NCBI RefSeq assembly: GCF_013155365.1
Contig: NZ_JABJRA010000007.1
Location: forward strand, 1-64,000
DNA length: 64,000 nucleotides
Source of the DNA: Nocardioides sp. zg-DK7169
GTDB lineage: Bacteria; Actinomycetota; Actinomycetes; Propionibacteriales; Nocardioidaceae
Reading direction: 5' to 3'
Position 1 is the stretch's first letter, and every line of letters starts with the position of its first letter. This document shows positions 29,775 through 38,641 of the stretch, in pieces. The position numbers and the translations under genes are program-made. The notes under the pieces were generated by a model. The model had not been told where the DNA came from and did not search any database. It saw nothing but the letters and a program-made list of their open reading frames with translations.

Positions 29775-30598
29775 GCACCCCCGACCTGACCGCGACGGCG
29801 CCGCCGCGCACCATCGACATCTCCGGCACCGCTCGGGTCCCCTTCACCCGGCTGGTCGCGGTGGAGTGGCGCAAGATGCTGGACACCCGGGGCGGGTTCT
29901 GGCTGATGGCGATCACCGGGCTGCTCCTCGCCGGCACCATCGCCCTCGTGCTGCTCGTCGTGGCCCTCGCGGACGACGCGCGGGTGAGCGCCAACGACCT
30001 CTCCCAGATCCTCTCCATCCCGCTCTCGGTGCTGCTGCCGGTCTTCCCGATCCTCGTGGTGACCAGCGAGTGGAGCCAGCGCACCGGCCTGGTCACCTTC
30101 AGCCTCGAGCCGCACCGGCTGCGGGTGCTGCTGGCCAAGCTCAGCGCCGTGGTGCTGCTCGCGCTGGCCACGATGGTGCTCGCGGTCGTGCTCGGCGCGA
30201 TCACCAACCCGGTCGGTGCCGCGATCGGCGGCTACGACGTGCGGTGGAACCTCGAGGCCGGCACCCTCGTGATGACGGTGATCAGCCAGCTGTTGTACTT
30301 CCTGATGGCCTTCGGCCTGGCGATGCTGATGCTGAGCACCCCGGCGGCGATCGCGGTCTTCTACGTCGTCGCGATCATGCTGCCGTTCATGGTCTACTCC
30401 ATCCTCTACGCCGTGTTCGACTGGGCGCAGTCGCTGATCCCGTGGATCGACCTGAGCTTCGCCTTCACGCCGTTCCTGGACGGCTTCGACGGGGTCGACG
30501 GCCTCGACGTCGCCCGGCTGCTGGTCGCGGTCGCCATCTGGATCGTGGCCCCGATGGTGCTGGGCGCCCGGCGGGTGCTGACCTCCGAGCCCAAGTAG
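29771..30598 (+). CDS. ABC exporter permease subunit (ABC-2 type)
   Basis: 275 aa with six hydrophobic segments. The N-terminal [31 protein letters not shown] is the standard entry of ABC-2 permeases, and [28 protein letters not shown] matches the conserved cytosolic loop. It forms the export channel with the preceding ATPase. The cargo (antibiotic, lipid or peptide) is not predictable. It starts within the ATPase stop codon. Confidence 0.9.
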   Translation: MSTPDLTATAPPRTIDISGTARVPFTRLVAVEWRKMLDTRGGFWLMAITGLLLAGTIALVLLVVALADDARVSANDLSQILSIPLSVLLPVFPILVVTSEWSQRTGLVTFSLEPHRLRVLLAKLSAVVLLALATMVLAVVLGAITNPVGAAIGGYDVRWNLEAGTLVMTVISQLLYFLMAFGLAMLMLSTPAAIAVFYVVAIMLPFMVYSILYAVFDWAQSLIPWIDLSFAFTPFLDGFDGVDGLDVARLLVAVAIWIVAPMVLGARRVLTSEPK

Positions 30599-30609
30599 GC
30601 CCCAGCAGG

Positions 30610-30628
30610 CCGACGGCGCGACCGTCGG
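30610..30628. terminator. Hairpin between the ABC permease and rph
   Basis: CCGACGG-CGCGA-CCGTCGG is a perfect 7-bp stem 12 bases after the permease stop. It probably insulates the exporter operon from rph, whose own TAGCCT box follows at about 30640. Confidence 0.5.
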
Positions 30629-30651
30629 CGCCGGGTCGTAGCCTTCGGGCC

Positions 30652-31371
30652 ATGACACGTGCCGACGGTCGCGCCGACGACGAGCTCCGCCCCATCACCA
30701 TCACCCGCAACTGGCTCGACCACGCCGCGGGCTCCGTCCTCGTGGAGTTCGGTCGCACCAAGGTGCTCTGCGCCGCCTCCGCCTCCGAGGGCGTGCCGCG
30801 CTGGCGCAAGGGCTCCGGCCTCGGCTGGGTCACCGCCGAGTACGCCATGCTCCCCGCCTCCACCAACACCCGCTCGGACCGCGAGTCGGTCAAGGGCCGC
30901 ATCGGCGGGCGCACCCACGAGATCAGCCGCCTGATCGGCCGCTCGCTGCGCGCCGTCATCGACTACCAGGCGCTGGGGGAGAACACCATCCAGCTCGACT
31001 GCGACGTCCTCCAGGCCGACGGCGGCACCCGCACCGCCGCGATCACCGGCGCCTACGTCGCCCTCGCCGACGCGGTCGCGCACCTGCGCTCCACCGGCGC
31101 GATCAAGGGCGAGCCGCTGACCGGCTCGGTCGCCGCCGTCAGCGTCGGCATCATCGACGGCGTGCCGCGCCTGGACCTTCCCTACGAGGAGGACGTGCGC
31201 GCCGAGACCGACATGAACATCGTGATGACCGGCACCGGCTCCTTCATCGAGGTGCAGGGCACCGCCGAGGCCGCGCCGTTCGACCGCGCCGAGCTCGACG
31301 CGCTCCTCGCCCTCGGCGAGAAGGGCTGCGCCGACCTGACCCGCATGCAGATCGAGGCGCTCGCGCGATGA
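30652..31371 (+). CDS. rph: Ribonuclease PH
   Basis: 239 aa, typical length. [57 protein letters not shown]-rich ...[20 protein letters not shown] and [24 protein letters not shown] are the family motifs. It trims tRNA 3' ends using phosphate. TAGCCT about 8 bases before the ATG suggests a leaderless transcript. It overlaps rdgB by 4 bases (ATGA), a pair conserved in Actinobacteria. Confidence 0.97.
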   Translation: MTRADGRADDELRPITITRNWLDHAAGSVLVEFGRTKVLCAASASEGVPRWRKGSGLGWVTAEYAMLPASTNTRSDRESVKGRIGGRTHEISRLIGRSLRAVIDYQALGENTIQLDCDVLQADGGTRTAAITGAYVALADAVAHLRSTGAIKGEPLTGSVAAVSVGIIDGVPRLDLPYEEDVRAETDMNIVMTGTGSFIEVQGTAEAAPFDRAELDALLALGEKGCADLTRMQIEALAR

Positions 31372-31979
31372 CCCGCGTCTTCCTGGCCTCGCGCAACGCC
31401 AAGAAGCTCCAGGAGATGGAGCGGATCCTCGGCGAGCACGTGCCGGGCGCGGTCGTGGTCGGGCTCGACGACGTCGCGCCGTACGACGAGCCGGTCGAGG
31501 ACCAGCCGACCTTCGCCGGCAACGCGCTGCTCAAGGCGCGGGCCGGTTTCGAGGTCACCGGGCTGCCCTCGATCGCCGACGACAGCGGTCTGTGCGTCGA
31601 CGCGCTGAACGGCATGCCGGGCGTGCTCTCCGCGCGCTGGAGCGGCCCGCCGAAGTCGGATGAGCGCAACAACGAGCTGCTGCTCGCCCAGCTGGCCGAC
31701 GTCCCCGACGAGCGGCGCACGGCGCACTTCGCGTGCGCGGTCGCGGTCGTGCACGCCGGCGGCGAGCTCGTCGTCGAGGGGCGCATGGACGGGCGGGTGA
31801 TCCGCGAGACCCGGGGGACCGGCGGCTTCGGCTACGACGTGCTCTTCGAGGCCGACGACCGGCCCGGGCTCACCACCGCCGAGCTGGACCGCGCCGAGAA
31901 GGACGCGATCTCCCACCGCGGGCGCGCGCTCAGGGAGCTGGCACCTCGGCTCGCGGCTCTGCTCGCACCCGGCGACTGA
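31368..31979 (+). CDS. rdgB: RdgB/Ham1 non-canonical purine NTP pyrophosphatase
   Basis: 203 aa. [60 protein letters not shown] and [12 protein letters not shown] are diagnostic. It removes dITP/XTP from the nucleotide pool. Translation is coupled to rph. Its last 50 bases overlap the 3' end of the convergent BASS transporter gene, which is unusually long for such an overlap. Confidence 0.96.
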   Translation: MTRVFLASRNAKKLQEMERILGEHVPGAVVVGLDDVAPYDEPVEDQPTFAGNALLKARAGFEVTGLPSIADDSGLCVDALNGMPGVLSARWSGPPKSDERNNELLLAQLADVPDERRTAHFACAVAVVHAGGELVVEGRMDGRVIRETRGTGGFGYDVLFEADDRPGLTTAELDRAEKDAISHRGRALRELAPRLAALLAPGD

Positions 31980-32811
31980 CCAGCGCGCCCCAGGCTGCGG
32001 CGAGCACGAACATGAAGACCGAGTAGACGGCTGCCGGGATCGACATCTCGGTGGAGTCGAGCACCTCGACAGCCACGTAGATCGCCAGCGTGGCGTTGTG
32101 GACGCCGATCTCCATCGACGACGCGATCGCCTGGTCCTCCCGCACGCCCGCGGCGCGCGGGACGACGTACCCGACGACCAGGCTCAGCGCGCAGAACAGG
32201 CCGGCGGCCAGGCCGACGTCGGCGAGGTAGTCCCCGACCTCCTCGCGCTGGTCGAGCAGGATCCCGAGCACCAGCACCGCCAGCACGACCGCCGAGCCGA
32301 TCCGGACCGGCCGGTCGGCGCGCTCGGCGAGCGCCGGCCGGGCCGCCCGGACCGCCATCCCGAGCGCGACCGGGAGCAGGACCACCGCGAAGACCTCCAC
32401 GACCTTGGTGAACTGCAGGCTGACCGTGTCGCCCTGGTCGTAGTGGGCGATCGCGAGGTTGGTGATCAGCGGCAGCGTGCCGATCGCCAGCACCGAGTTG
32501 ATCGCGGTGAGGCTGACGTTGAGGGCGACGTCGCCGCGGAACAGGTGGCTGTAGAGGTTCGCGCTGGTGCCGCCGGGCGAGGCGGCCAGCAGCATCATGC
32601 CGATCGCCAGCAGCGGCGGCAGGTCGAAGGCGGTGACCAGGCCGAAGCACAGGACCGGGAGCAGCACCAGCTGGCAGCCCAGCGCGACCACCACCGCGCG
32701 CGGGTGCCGTGCCACCCGGCGGAAGTCCTCGGGGGTGAGGGAGAGGCCCAGGCCGAGCATGATGATGCCGAGCGCGATCGGCAGGCCGACGGTGGTGAGC
32801 GCGGAGTCCAT
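31930..32811 (-). CDS. Bile acid:sodium symporter (BASS) family transporter
   Basis: 293 aa, nine to ten hydrophobic segments. IMLGLGLSLTPEDFRRVARHPRAVVVALGCQLVLLP, LAASPGGTSANLYSHLFRGDVALNVSLTAINSVLAI and the C-terminal EIGVHNATLAIYVAVEVL are the family hallmarks, including the sodium-site crossover helices. It likely takes up an organic anion with Na+. The C-terminal coding end overlaps rdgB by 50 bases on the other strand. The neighbour 92 bases upstream is the divergent acyltransferase gene. Confidence 0.92.
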   Translation of the reverse strand: MDSALTTVGLPIALGIIMLGLGLSLTPEDFRRVARHPRAVVVALGCQLVLLPVLCFGLVTAFDLPPLLAIGMMLLAASPGGTSANLYSHLFRGDVALNVSLTAINSVLAIGTLPLITNLAIAHYDQGDTVSLQFTKVVEVFAVVLLPVALGMAVRAARPALAERADRPVRIGSAVVLAVLVLGILLDQREEVGDYLADVGLAAGLFCALSLVVGYVVPRAAGVREDQAIASSMEIGVHNATLAIYVAVEVLDSTEMSIPAAVYSVFMFVLAAAWGALVSRRVRAEPRAEVPAP

Positions 32812-32903
32812 GGCGGGACTGTAGTGACCCGCGTCACTTCGTGGGCCCGGATCGCGCGGTCCCGGCTCCGGGGTGCGACCGGCCCGCCCGGTACCGTCGG
32901 CAG

Positions 32904-33500
32904 GTGACCCCGCCCTCGGCCCGCTCCTCCTTCCGGATCCGACGTCCCCTCGCCCGCGCGCTGCTGCGCCTGGCCCGCTGGCGCACGGTCGGCACCGTCC
33001 CCGAGCGCGGTGTGCTGGTCGGCGCCCCGCACACGTCCAACTGGGACTGGGTGCTCACCATGCTCCTGGCCTGGGACAACAACGTGAACATCCACCTGCT
33101 GGTCAAGAAGGAGCTCTTCGTCGGCCCGCTCGGCTGGTTCCTCAAGGCCTCGGGTGCGGTGAAGCTGGACCGCGCCGACCCCGGCGCCACCATCCGCGAG
33201 CTGATCGAGCAGGCGAGCGCCTCCGACGAGCCGTTCCTGCTCGGGATCGCCGCCGAGGGCACCCGCGACCGCGGGGAGTACTGGAAGTCCGGCTTCTACC
33301 GGATCTCCCAGCGCACCGGCCTGCCGGTCACGCTGGCCTTCCTCGACGTGCCGACCCGCACCGTCGGCTGGGGCCCCACCTTCCAGCCCTCCGGCGACGT
33401 CCGCGCCGACATGGACCGGGTCCGGGAGTTCTACGCCGACAAGCGCGGCTTCCGCCCCGACGACTTCACCCCGCCTCGCCTGCGCGAGGAGGAGCGCTGA
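32904..33500 (+). CDS. PlsC-like 1-acyl-glycerol-phosphate acyltransferase
   Basis: 198 aa. The acyltransferase motifs are visible: HTSNWD (H-x4-D) with NWDW, KKELFVGPLGWFLKASGAVKLDR, and GIAAEGTRDR (the EGTR block). It probably transfers an acyl group to lysophosphatidate or a related glycerol lipid at the membrane. GTG 32904 was chosen since earlier residues look non-homologous. It ends 21 bases before the tRNA gene on the opposite strand. Confidence 0.88.
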   Translation: MTPPSARSSFRIRRPLARALLRLARWRTVGTVPERGVLVGAPHTSNWDWVLTMLLAWDNNVNIHLLVKKELFVGPLGWFLKASGAVKLDRADPGATIRELIEQASASDEPFLLGIAAEGTRDRGEYWKSGFYRISQRTGLPVTLAFLDVPTRTVGWGPTFQPSGDVRADMDRVREFYADKRGFRPDDFTPPRLREEER

Positions 33501-33521
33501 CCGGCTGATCGCCGGCCTCGG

Positions 33522-33595
33522 TGCGCTCGGAGAGACTCGAACTCTCACTGGCCAGGACCTAAACCTGGTGCCTCTGCCAATTGGGCTACGAGCGC
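33522..33595 (-). tRNA. tRNA with UAG anticodon (Leu by codon), class I variable loop
   Basis: Read on the minus strand it folds perfectly: acceptor GCGCTCG/CGAGCGC, D arm GCCCAATTGGCAGAGGC, anticodon arm CCAGG-TTTAGGT-CCTGG, T arm GAGAG-TTCGAGT-CTCTC, discriminator A, 74 bases in all. The anticodon is UAG, which reads CUA leucine codons. The variable region is only 5 bases (CCAGT), whereas bacterial tRNA-Leu normally has a long class II variable arm. CCA is not fully encoded. It sits between the acyltransferase gene and bcp. Confidence 0.88.
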
Positions 33596-33667
33596 GCTGC
33601 CGCGCCGAGTCTAGGCAGGGCGCCGCCCGCGTGGAGCGGCGCCCGGCCCCCCGGCGTACGGCGGGGG

Positions 33668-34150
33668 TCAGGCCTCGTTGAGGGCCAGGTCGCGCTTGAG
33701 CTTCGCGACGTGGCCGGTGGCCTTGACGTTGTACTGGGCGAGGAAGACCTTGCCGTCCTCGTCCACCACGATCGTGGAGCGGATGACGCCCTCGACGACC
33801 TTGCCGTAGAGCTTCTTCTCGCCGAACGCGCCGTAGTCCTTCATCACCTGCTTGTCCGGGTCGGAGAGCAGCGTGATCGACAGCCCGTCCTTCTCGCGGA
33901 ACTTCGCGAGCTTCTCGGGCTTGTCCGGGGAGATGCCCAGGACGTCGAACCCGGCGCCGCGCAGCGCCTCGAGGGAGTCGGTGAAGTCGCAGGCCTGCTT
34001 GGTGCAGCCCGGCGTCATCGCGGCGGGGTAGAAGTACACGATCACCTTGCGGCCCAGGTAGTCCGAGAGGGCCACCTGCTTCCCGGTGTCGTCGGCGAGG
34101 GTGAACTCGGGGGCGGTGTCGCCGGGGGACAGGCGGGTGCTCTCGCTCAC
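33668..34150 (-). CDS. bcp: Bcp-type peroxiredoxin (thiol peroxidase)
   Basis: 160 aa. The peroxidatic Cys is in AAMTPGCTKQACDF (C49), with C54 five residues later as the probable resolving Cys, the atypical two-Cys Bcp layout. It reduces hydroperoxides using thioredoxin. The GTG start at 34150 has GAGGAG upstream on this strand. It is divergent from the nickel/cobalt transporter operon; the intervening 126 bases carry a Nur-like box that may serve both directions. Confidence 0.95.
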   Translation of the reverse strand: MSESTRLSPGDTAPEFTLADDTGKQVALSDYLGRKVIVYFYPAAMTPGCTKQACDFTDSLEALRGAGFDVLGISPDKPEKLAKFREKDGLSITLLSDPDKQVMKDYGAFGEKKLYGKVVEGVIRSTIVVDEDGKVFLAQYNVKATGHVAKLKRDLALNEA

Positions 34151-34180
34151 GGGGGTCTCCTCGATGCTCGAAATCTGCTA

Positions 34181-34208
34181 TTGCGACAAATGTGCAACAG
34201 CGTAAAGT
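34181..34208 (+). promoter_or_regulatory. Promoter with Nur-like (nickel Fur) box for the ECF transporter
   Basis: TTGCGA-CAAAT-GTGCAA (34181-34197) fits the Streptomyces Nur consensus tTGCaa-N5-ttGCAA in both half-site cores and spacing. It overlaps a candidate promoter: -35 TTGCGA (34181-34186), 16-base spacer, -10 TAAAGT (34203-34208). A 68-base leader follows, too short for a cobalamin riboswitch. Nickel-loaded Nur binding here would shut the transporter off. Confidence 0.6.
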
Positions 34209-34276
34209 GGGCGGACAGGGCAGGACGCCCGGTCGCCAAACTAGCGGCACCCCCTGCAAGCACCTGGAGCGAGTCC

Positions 34277-34969
34277 ATGCACGTGCCCGACGCCTTCCTC
34301 GACGCTCCCACCTCGATCGCCACCGGTGTCGTGGCCGCCGGCGCTGTCGCCCTCGCGCTGCGCCGCGCCCGCACCGAGCTCGACGACCGGACCGCGCCGA
34401 TGGCCGGGCTCGTGGCCGCGTTCGTGTTCGCGGCCCAGATGATCAACTTCCCGGTGGGCGCCGGGACCAGCGGCCACCTGATGGGCGGCGCGCTGGCGGC
34501 GGTCCTGGTCGGACCATGGACGGCCGTCCTCTGCCTCGCGGTGGTGCTCCTGGTCCAGGGCCTCTTCATGGCCGACGGCGGCGTCACCGCGCTCGGCACC
34601 AACATCGTCCTGATCGGCGTGGTCACGACCGCGGTCGGATGGCTGGTCTTCCGCGGCCTGCGCGCCGTGCTCCCGCGGCGCCTCGGCGTCGTCGCTCCGG
34701 CCGCCGCGGTCGCCGCGCTGGTCTCGGTGCCGGCGGCCGCCGTGGTCTTCACCGCCCTCTTCGCGGTGGGCGGCACCGTCCCGGTGGAGAACGGCGACGT
34801 GCTCGCCGCGATGGTCGGCTGGCACGTCCTGATCGGGATCGGCGAGGCCGTGGTCACCGGCCTCGTGGTCGGCGCGGTCGTGAAGGTCCGCCCGGACCTC
34901 GTCCACGGCGCCCGCGACCTGATCGCCGAGCGCACCCTGGAGATCCGCACGACGGGGACCTCCGCATGA
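34277..34969 (+). CDS. Nickel/cobalt ECF transporter S component (CbiM/NikM)
   Basis: 230 aa. The protein starts MHVPDAFLD; Met1-His2 of CbiM/NikM enter the core and chelate the metal, so ATG 34277 must be the true start. Six or seven hydrophobic segments include INFPVGAGTSGHLMGGALAAVLVGPW and ALGTNIVLIGVV, both family signatures. It binds Ni2+ or Co2+ in the membrane. A Nur-like box upstream points to nickel. It heads a four-gene operon with 4-base overlaps. Confidence 0.95.
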   Translation: MHVPDAFLDAPTSIATGVVAAGAVALALRRARTELDDRTAPMAGLVAAFVFAAQMINFPVGAGTSGHLMGGALAAVLVGPWTAVLCLAVVLLVQGLFMADGGVTALGTNIVLIGVVTTAVGWLVFRGLRAVLPRRLGVVAPAAAVAALVSVPAAAVVFTALFAVGGTVPVENGDVLAAMVGWHVLIGIGEAVVTGLVVGAVVKVRPDLVHGARDLIAERTLEIRTTGTSA

Positions 34970-35316
34970 GGACCCGCCGCTTCTACGTCGTCGCCCTGCT
35001 GGTCGCGCTGCTCGTCGCCGGGGTCGGGAGCTACTACGCCAGCGCCCACCCCGACGGACTGGAGTACGTCGCGGAGAAGACCGGGTTCCTGCACGCGGCC
35101 GAGGACTCCGCCGCCTCCGACAGCCCGCTGGCCGACTACCAGGTCGTCGGGGTCGACGACGCCCGCCTCAGAGGCGGGCTGGCCGGGGTGCTCGGCGTAC
35201 TGCTGGTGCTCCTGATCGCCGGTGGCCTGGCCTGGGCGGTGCGACGGCGCGGGCGGCCGGACGAGGCGGAGCGGTCCGCGGACGAGCCGGTCGAGGACCC
35301 GGCGAAGCGGCGGTGA
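34966..35316 (+). CDS. PDGLE-domain small subunit (CbiN/NikN-like)
   Basis: 116 aa. A TM helix (residues 5-24) leads to SAHPDGLEYVAEKTGF (PDGLE at 29-33), then a short extracytoplasmic loop, a second TM (~69-91) and a basic/acidic tail. PDGLE proteins replace CbiN/NikN in many nickel and cobalt ECF systems and help load the metal into the S component. ATG 34966 overlaps the cbiM stop; the GTGA at its end starts cbiQ. Confidence 0.9.
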   Translation: MRTRRFYVVALLVALLVAGVGSYYASAHPDGLEYVAEKTGFLHAAEDSAASDSPLADYQVVGVDDARLRGGLAGVLGVLLVLLIAGGLAWAVRRRGRPDEAERSADEPVEDPAKRR

Positions 35317-36025
35317 GCGGGGGCCACGCGCACCTGCTGCACCACCACGGGCACAGCCCCGTGCACCACGCACCCGCGCACCTCAAGCTCGTCGCGCTGC
35401 TGGCCTTCGTCCTGCTCGTGGTCGCCACCCCGCGGGAGTGGTACGCCGTGTTCGCGGGCTGGGCGGTGCTGCTCGTGGCGGTCATCGCCTTCGCGCGGGT
35501 GCCGCTGCGCCACCTGGTGCCGCGGATGGTCATCGAGGTGCCGTTCGCGGTCTTCGCGGTGCTCGTGCCGTTCATCGCCACCGGCCCGCGCACCGAGGTG
35601 CTCGGCGTGAGCGTCTCCGAGCCGGGCCTGGTCGCCGCGGGCGCCCTGCTCATCAAGGGCACCCTCGGGGTGCTGGCGTCCCTGACGCTGGCCGCGACCA
35701 CCGAGCCGACCGAGATCCTGGTCGGGCTGCGCCGGCTGCGGATGCCGGAGCTGCTCGTGCAGATCATGGGCTTCATGGTGCGCTACCTGGAGGTGGTGAC
35801 CGGCGAGATGGCGCGGATGCTGACCGCCATGCGCTCGCGCGGCTGCCAGCCGCGCTCGCCGCGCCACTGGCCGGCGCTGGCCCGCTCACTCGGCGCGCTG
35901 TTCATCCGCTCCTACGAGCGCGGCGAGCGGGTCCACCTCGCGATGGTCTCGCGCGGCTACACCGGTAGCCTCCCGGACATGAGCGGGATCGCGGCAGGAG
36001 CGCCGGACGCCCGGCACGAGCGGCC

Positions 36026-36029
<4 letters not shown>
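35313..36029 (+). CDS. cbiQ: ECF transporter T component (CbiQ/NikQ)
   Basis: 238 aa. The first 23 residues contain nine His (HAHLLHHHGHSPVHHAPAH), likely a cytosolic metal-buffering segment. A T-component core follows with about five TM helices, MRSRG (coupling helix motif) and the second coupling motif MVSRGY. It links the S component to the ATPase. It is translationally coupled on both sides (GTGA overlaps at 35313 and 36026). Confidence 0.92.
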
Positions 36030-36787
<758 letters not shown>

Positions 36788-36846
36788 TAGCCTCCCCTAG
36801 TCCAGCACCGTCGGGGTCCACCCGGCCGAATCCCAGGAGCAGGCCC

Positions 36847-37101
36847 GTGAGCAACGCCAACGACACCTCGGCCCTCGAGCGCGAGATCGAGGAGACCCGC
36901 GAGCGGCTCGCCGGCACCATCGACCAGCTGCTGTACCGCTCCAGCCCGAAGACCATCGCCAACCGCGAGATCGCCTCGCTGAAGGCGCACTTCGTCGACC
37001 CCGCCACGGGCGAGCCGCGCACCGACAACATCCTCAAGGTCGTCGGCGGCGTGGTCGGCGCGATCGCCCTGATCGTCGTGATCCGCAAGGCCGTCGGCTG
37101 A
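36847..37101 (+). CDS. DUF3618 small membrane protein
   Basis: 84 aa. An N-terminal amphipathic helix with ALEREIEETRERLAGTIDQLLYRSSPKTIANREIASLK is the DUF3618 motif, followed by one C-terminal TM helix (ILKVVGGVVGAIALIVVIRKAV). Such proteins are common in Actinobacteria near chaperone or envelope genes; their function is unknown. GTG 36847 has CAGGAG-type purines 9 bases before it. The GroES-like gene starts 5 bases after its stop. Confidence 0.88.
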   Translation: MSNANDTSALEREIEETRERLAGTIDQLLYRSSPKTIANREIASLKAHFVDPATGEPRTDNILKVVGGVVGAIALIVVIRKAVG

Positions 37102-37106
37102 TCGTC

Positions 37107-37430
37107 GTGAGCGAGCGCACGCCGATCAAGATGCTCCACGACCGCATCCTCGTCGAGGTCGACGGGGAGGCGGGGGAGCGGCGGTCCTCCGGCGGGATCG
37201 TGATCCCCGCGACCGCCGCCATGGGCGCGCGACGGCTGAGCTGGGCCAAGGTCATCGGGACCGGCCCGACCGCGCGCGCCGTACAGCCCGGGGACCGGGT
37301 GCTCTTCGACCTCGAGGACAAGGCCGAGGTCGAGGTCTCCGGCGAGGTGTACGTCGTCATGCGCGAGCGCGACGTCCACGCGGTCGCCGCGGACCGGATC
37401 GCCGACGAGTCGACCGGCCTCTACCTCTGA
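37107..37430 (+). CDS. GroES-like co-chaperonin family protein
   Basis: 107 aa. IKMLHDRILVEVDGEAGERRSSGGIVIPATA contains the GroES core and a mobile-loop-like segment (RRSSGGIVIP). KVIGTGP...VQPGDRVLFDLEDKAEVEVSGEVYVVMRERDVHAV follows. It diverges from canonical GroES and has no groEL beside it, so it is a GroES-fold paralogue rather than the main co-chaperonin. It starts 5 bases after the DUF3618 gene, a linkage common in Actinobacteria. Confidence 0.88.
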   Translation: MSERTPIKMLHDRILVEVDGEAGERRSSGGIVIPATAAMGARRLSWAKVIGTGPTARAVQPGDRVLFDLEDKAEVEVSGEVYVVMRERDVHAVAADRIADESTGLYL

Positions 37431-37438
37431 CCCACCCG

Positions 37439-37456
37439 CTCTCGTTGAATCGAGAG
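37439..37456. terminator. Short hairpin after the GroES-like gene
   Basis: CTCTCG-TTGAAT-CGAGAG is a perfect 6-bp stem 8 bases after the stop, followed by TTCT. It lies between convergent genes and may end transcription of the + strand operon. Confidence 0.5.
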
Positions 37457-37484
37457 TTCTGACCGGTTGAGTCGGTACGTCGGA

Positions 37485-37525
37485 CGCCATTGGCGCCGAC
37501 TCGGCGCGCCATTGGCGCCGACTCG
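37485..37525. repeat. Two 19-bp direct repeats between convergent genes
   Basis: CGCCATTGGCGCCGACTCG occurs at 37485-37503 and again at 37507-37525 with a 3-base gap (22-bp period). Each copy contains the near-palindrome TTGGCGCCGA. No coding potential is seen here. The role is unknown; a protein-binding array or part of a terminator are both possible. Confidence 0.7.
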
Positions 37526-37544
37526 CGCGGGCACCCGGCGTGGG

Positions 37545-38552
37545 TTACGGGGCGACCTGGACGACGACCTTGCCCTGGTTGCGGCCGCCCATCAGGCGGG
37601 CGAAGGCCTCGGGGGCCTGCTCGAGGCCGACGTAGCGGTCCTCGAGGAGGCGGACCCGGCCGTCGGCGATGAGGCTGCCGAGACGGCTGGCCTGCTCGGC
37701 GACGAGGTCGTGGTGGTCGTAGACGACCATCCCGCGCACCTCCGCGCGGGCGGTCATCACCGCGCCGGCGCGGACGGTCGTGGGGGTGCCGCCGTTGTAC
37801 TGGTCCATCAGGCCGCACAGCGAGACCCGCGCGCCGAGCGCGAGCTGCTCCATCACCACGTCGAGGGTGGCCTGGTCGCCCATGTGCAGGTAGGCGTCGA
37901 CGCCGTCCGGGCAGGCCTTGCGCAGCTCCTCGGCCCAGCCGTCGCGTCCGCGGACCACGGCCTCGGCGTACCCGAGCTGCTCCACCGCGATCGCGGCCTT
38001 CTCGTCGGTGCCGACGATCGCGACCGCGCGGGCGCCAGCCACGGTGGCCAGCTGCCCGGCGACGGCGCCGACGCCGCCGGTGGCTGAGGAGACGACCACG
38101 GTGTCGCCGACGCGCGGCACCAGGTGCCGCACGTGCGCGGCGTACGCCGTGAGGCCGGGCATGCCGAGCGCGCCGAGGGCGGCGCTGGCCGGGACGCCCG
38201 GGCGCCGGGGGACGGGCGTCACCGCGGCGGCGGGCAGGACCGCGGTCTCGCGCCAGCCGGTCTCGGCGAGCACCAGGGTGCCGACCGGGACGGAGTCGTC
38301 CGCGGACGCGGTCACGGTGGCGATCGAGCGGCCGGGCACCACGTCCCCGGGTCCCACGGGTGCGTCGCCGAGGTGACGACCGCCCAGCGTGGAGCGGATG
38401 TAGGGGTCGAGGGACAGGACCTCGACGGCCACGGTGACCTGGCCCGCGGTCATCTCCGGCACGGCGACGGTGGTGACGGCGAAGTCCTCGGCGCAGGGGA
38501 CCCCGTCAGGGACCCGGGCGAGGGTGACGGCGCGGGCGGAGGTGGTGGCCAT
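37545..38552 (-). CDS. NADP-dependent MDR oxidoreductase (CurA/alkenal reductase-like)
   Basis: 335 aa. LSLDPYIRSTL near residue 50 and LGMPGLTAYAAHVRHLVPRVGDTVVVSSATGGVGAVAGQLA (nucleotide motif) mark the zinc-free MDR group of prostaglandin/alkenal reductases. It should reduce an activated C=C bond with NADPH. It is divergent from the first VOC gene of the catabolic region, and the intervening 89 bases contain one of the shared 17-bp operators, so it probably belongs to that regulon. Confidence 0.9.
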   Translation of the reverse strand: MATTSARAVTLARVPDGVPCAEDFAVTTVAVPEMTAGQVTVAVEVLSLDPYIRSTLGGRHLGDAPVGPGDVVPGRSIATVTASADDSVPVGTLVLAETGWRETAVLPAAAVTPVPRRPGVPASAALGALGMPGLTAYAAHVRHLVPRVGDTVVVSSATGGVGAVAGQLATVAGARAVAIVGTDEKAAIAVEQLGYAEAVVRGRDGWAEELRKACPDGVDAYLHMGDQATLDVVMEQLALGARVSLCGLMDQYNGGTPTTVRAGAVMTARAEVRGMVVYDHHDLVAEQASRLGSLIADGRVRLLEDRYVGLEQAPEAFARLMGGRNQGKVVVQVAP

Positions 38553-38590
38553 GTCGTGCTCCTGGGGCTGGTCGGGGTGGCTGGGACCGA

Positions 38591-38607
38591 GTCTCGCACA
38601 GCGATAT
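38591..38607. promoter_or_regulatory. Shared 17-bp operator, copy a
   Basis: GTCTCGCACAGCGATAT matches the copy at 50059 in 14 of 17 positions. It ends on a candidate -10, TATGAT (38607-38612), for the + strand VOC gene. It sits between two divergent genes, so it could control both. Confidence 0.5.
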
Positions 38608-38641
38608 ATGATCTACGAGCGCCCGTTGCGGGACGTGGAAC

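Noticed and set aside
34151..34276. Cobalamin or NiCo riboswitch before cbiM
   Set aside because: The transcribed leader is only about 68 bases, far too short for a cobalamin riboswitch, and no B12 box is seen. A GGACAGGGCAGG stretch recalls NiCo elements, but the four-helix layout is absent.
37107..37430. Main GroES co-chaperonin
   Set aside because: The sequence is diverged and there is no groEL or CIRCE/HAIR element nearby; it is better called a GroES-like paralogue.
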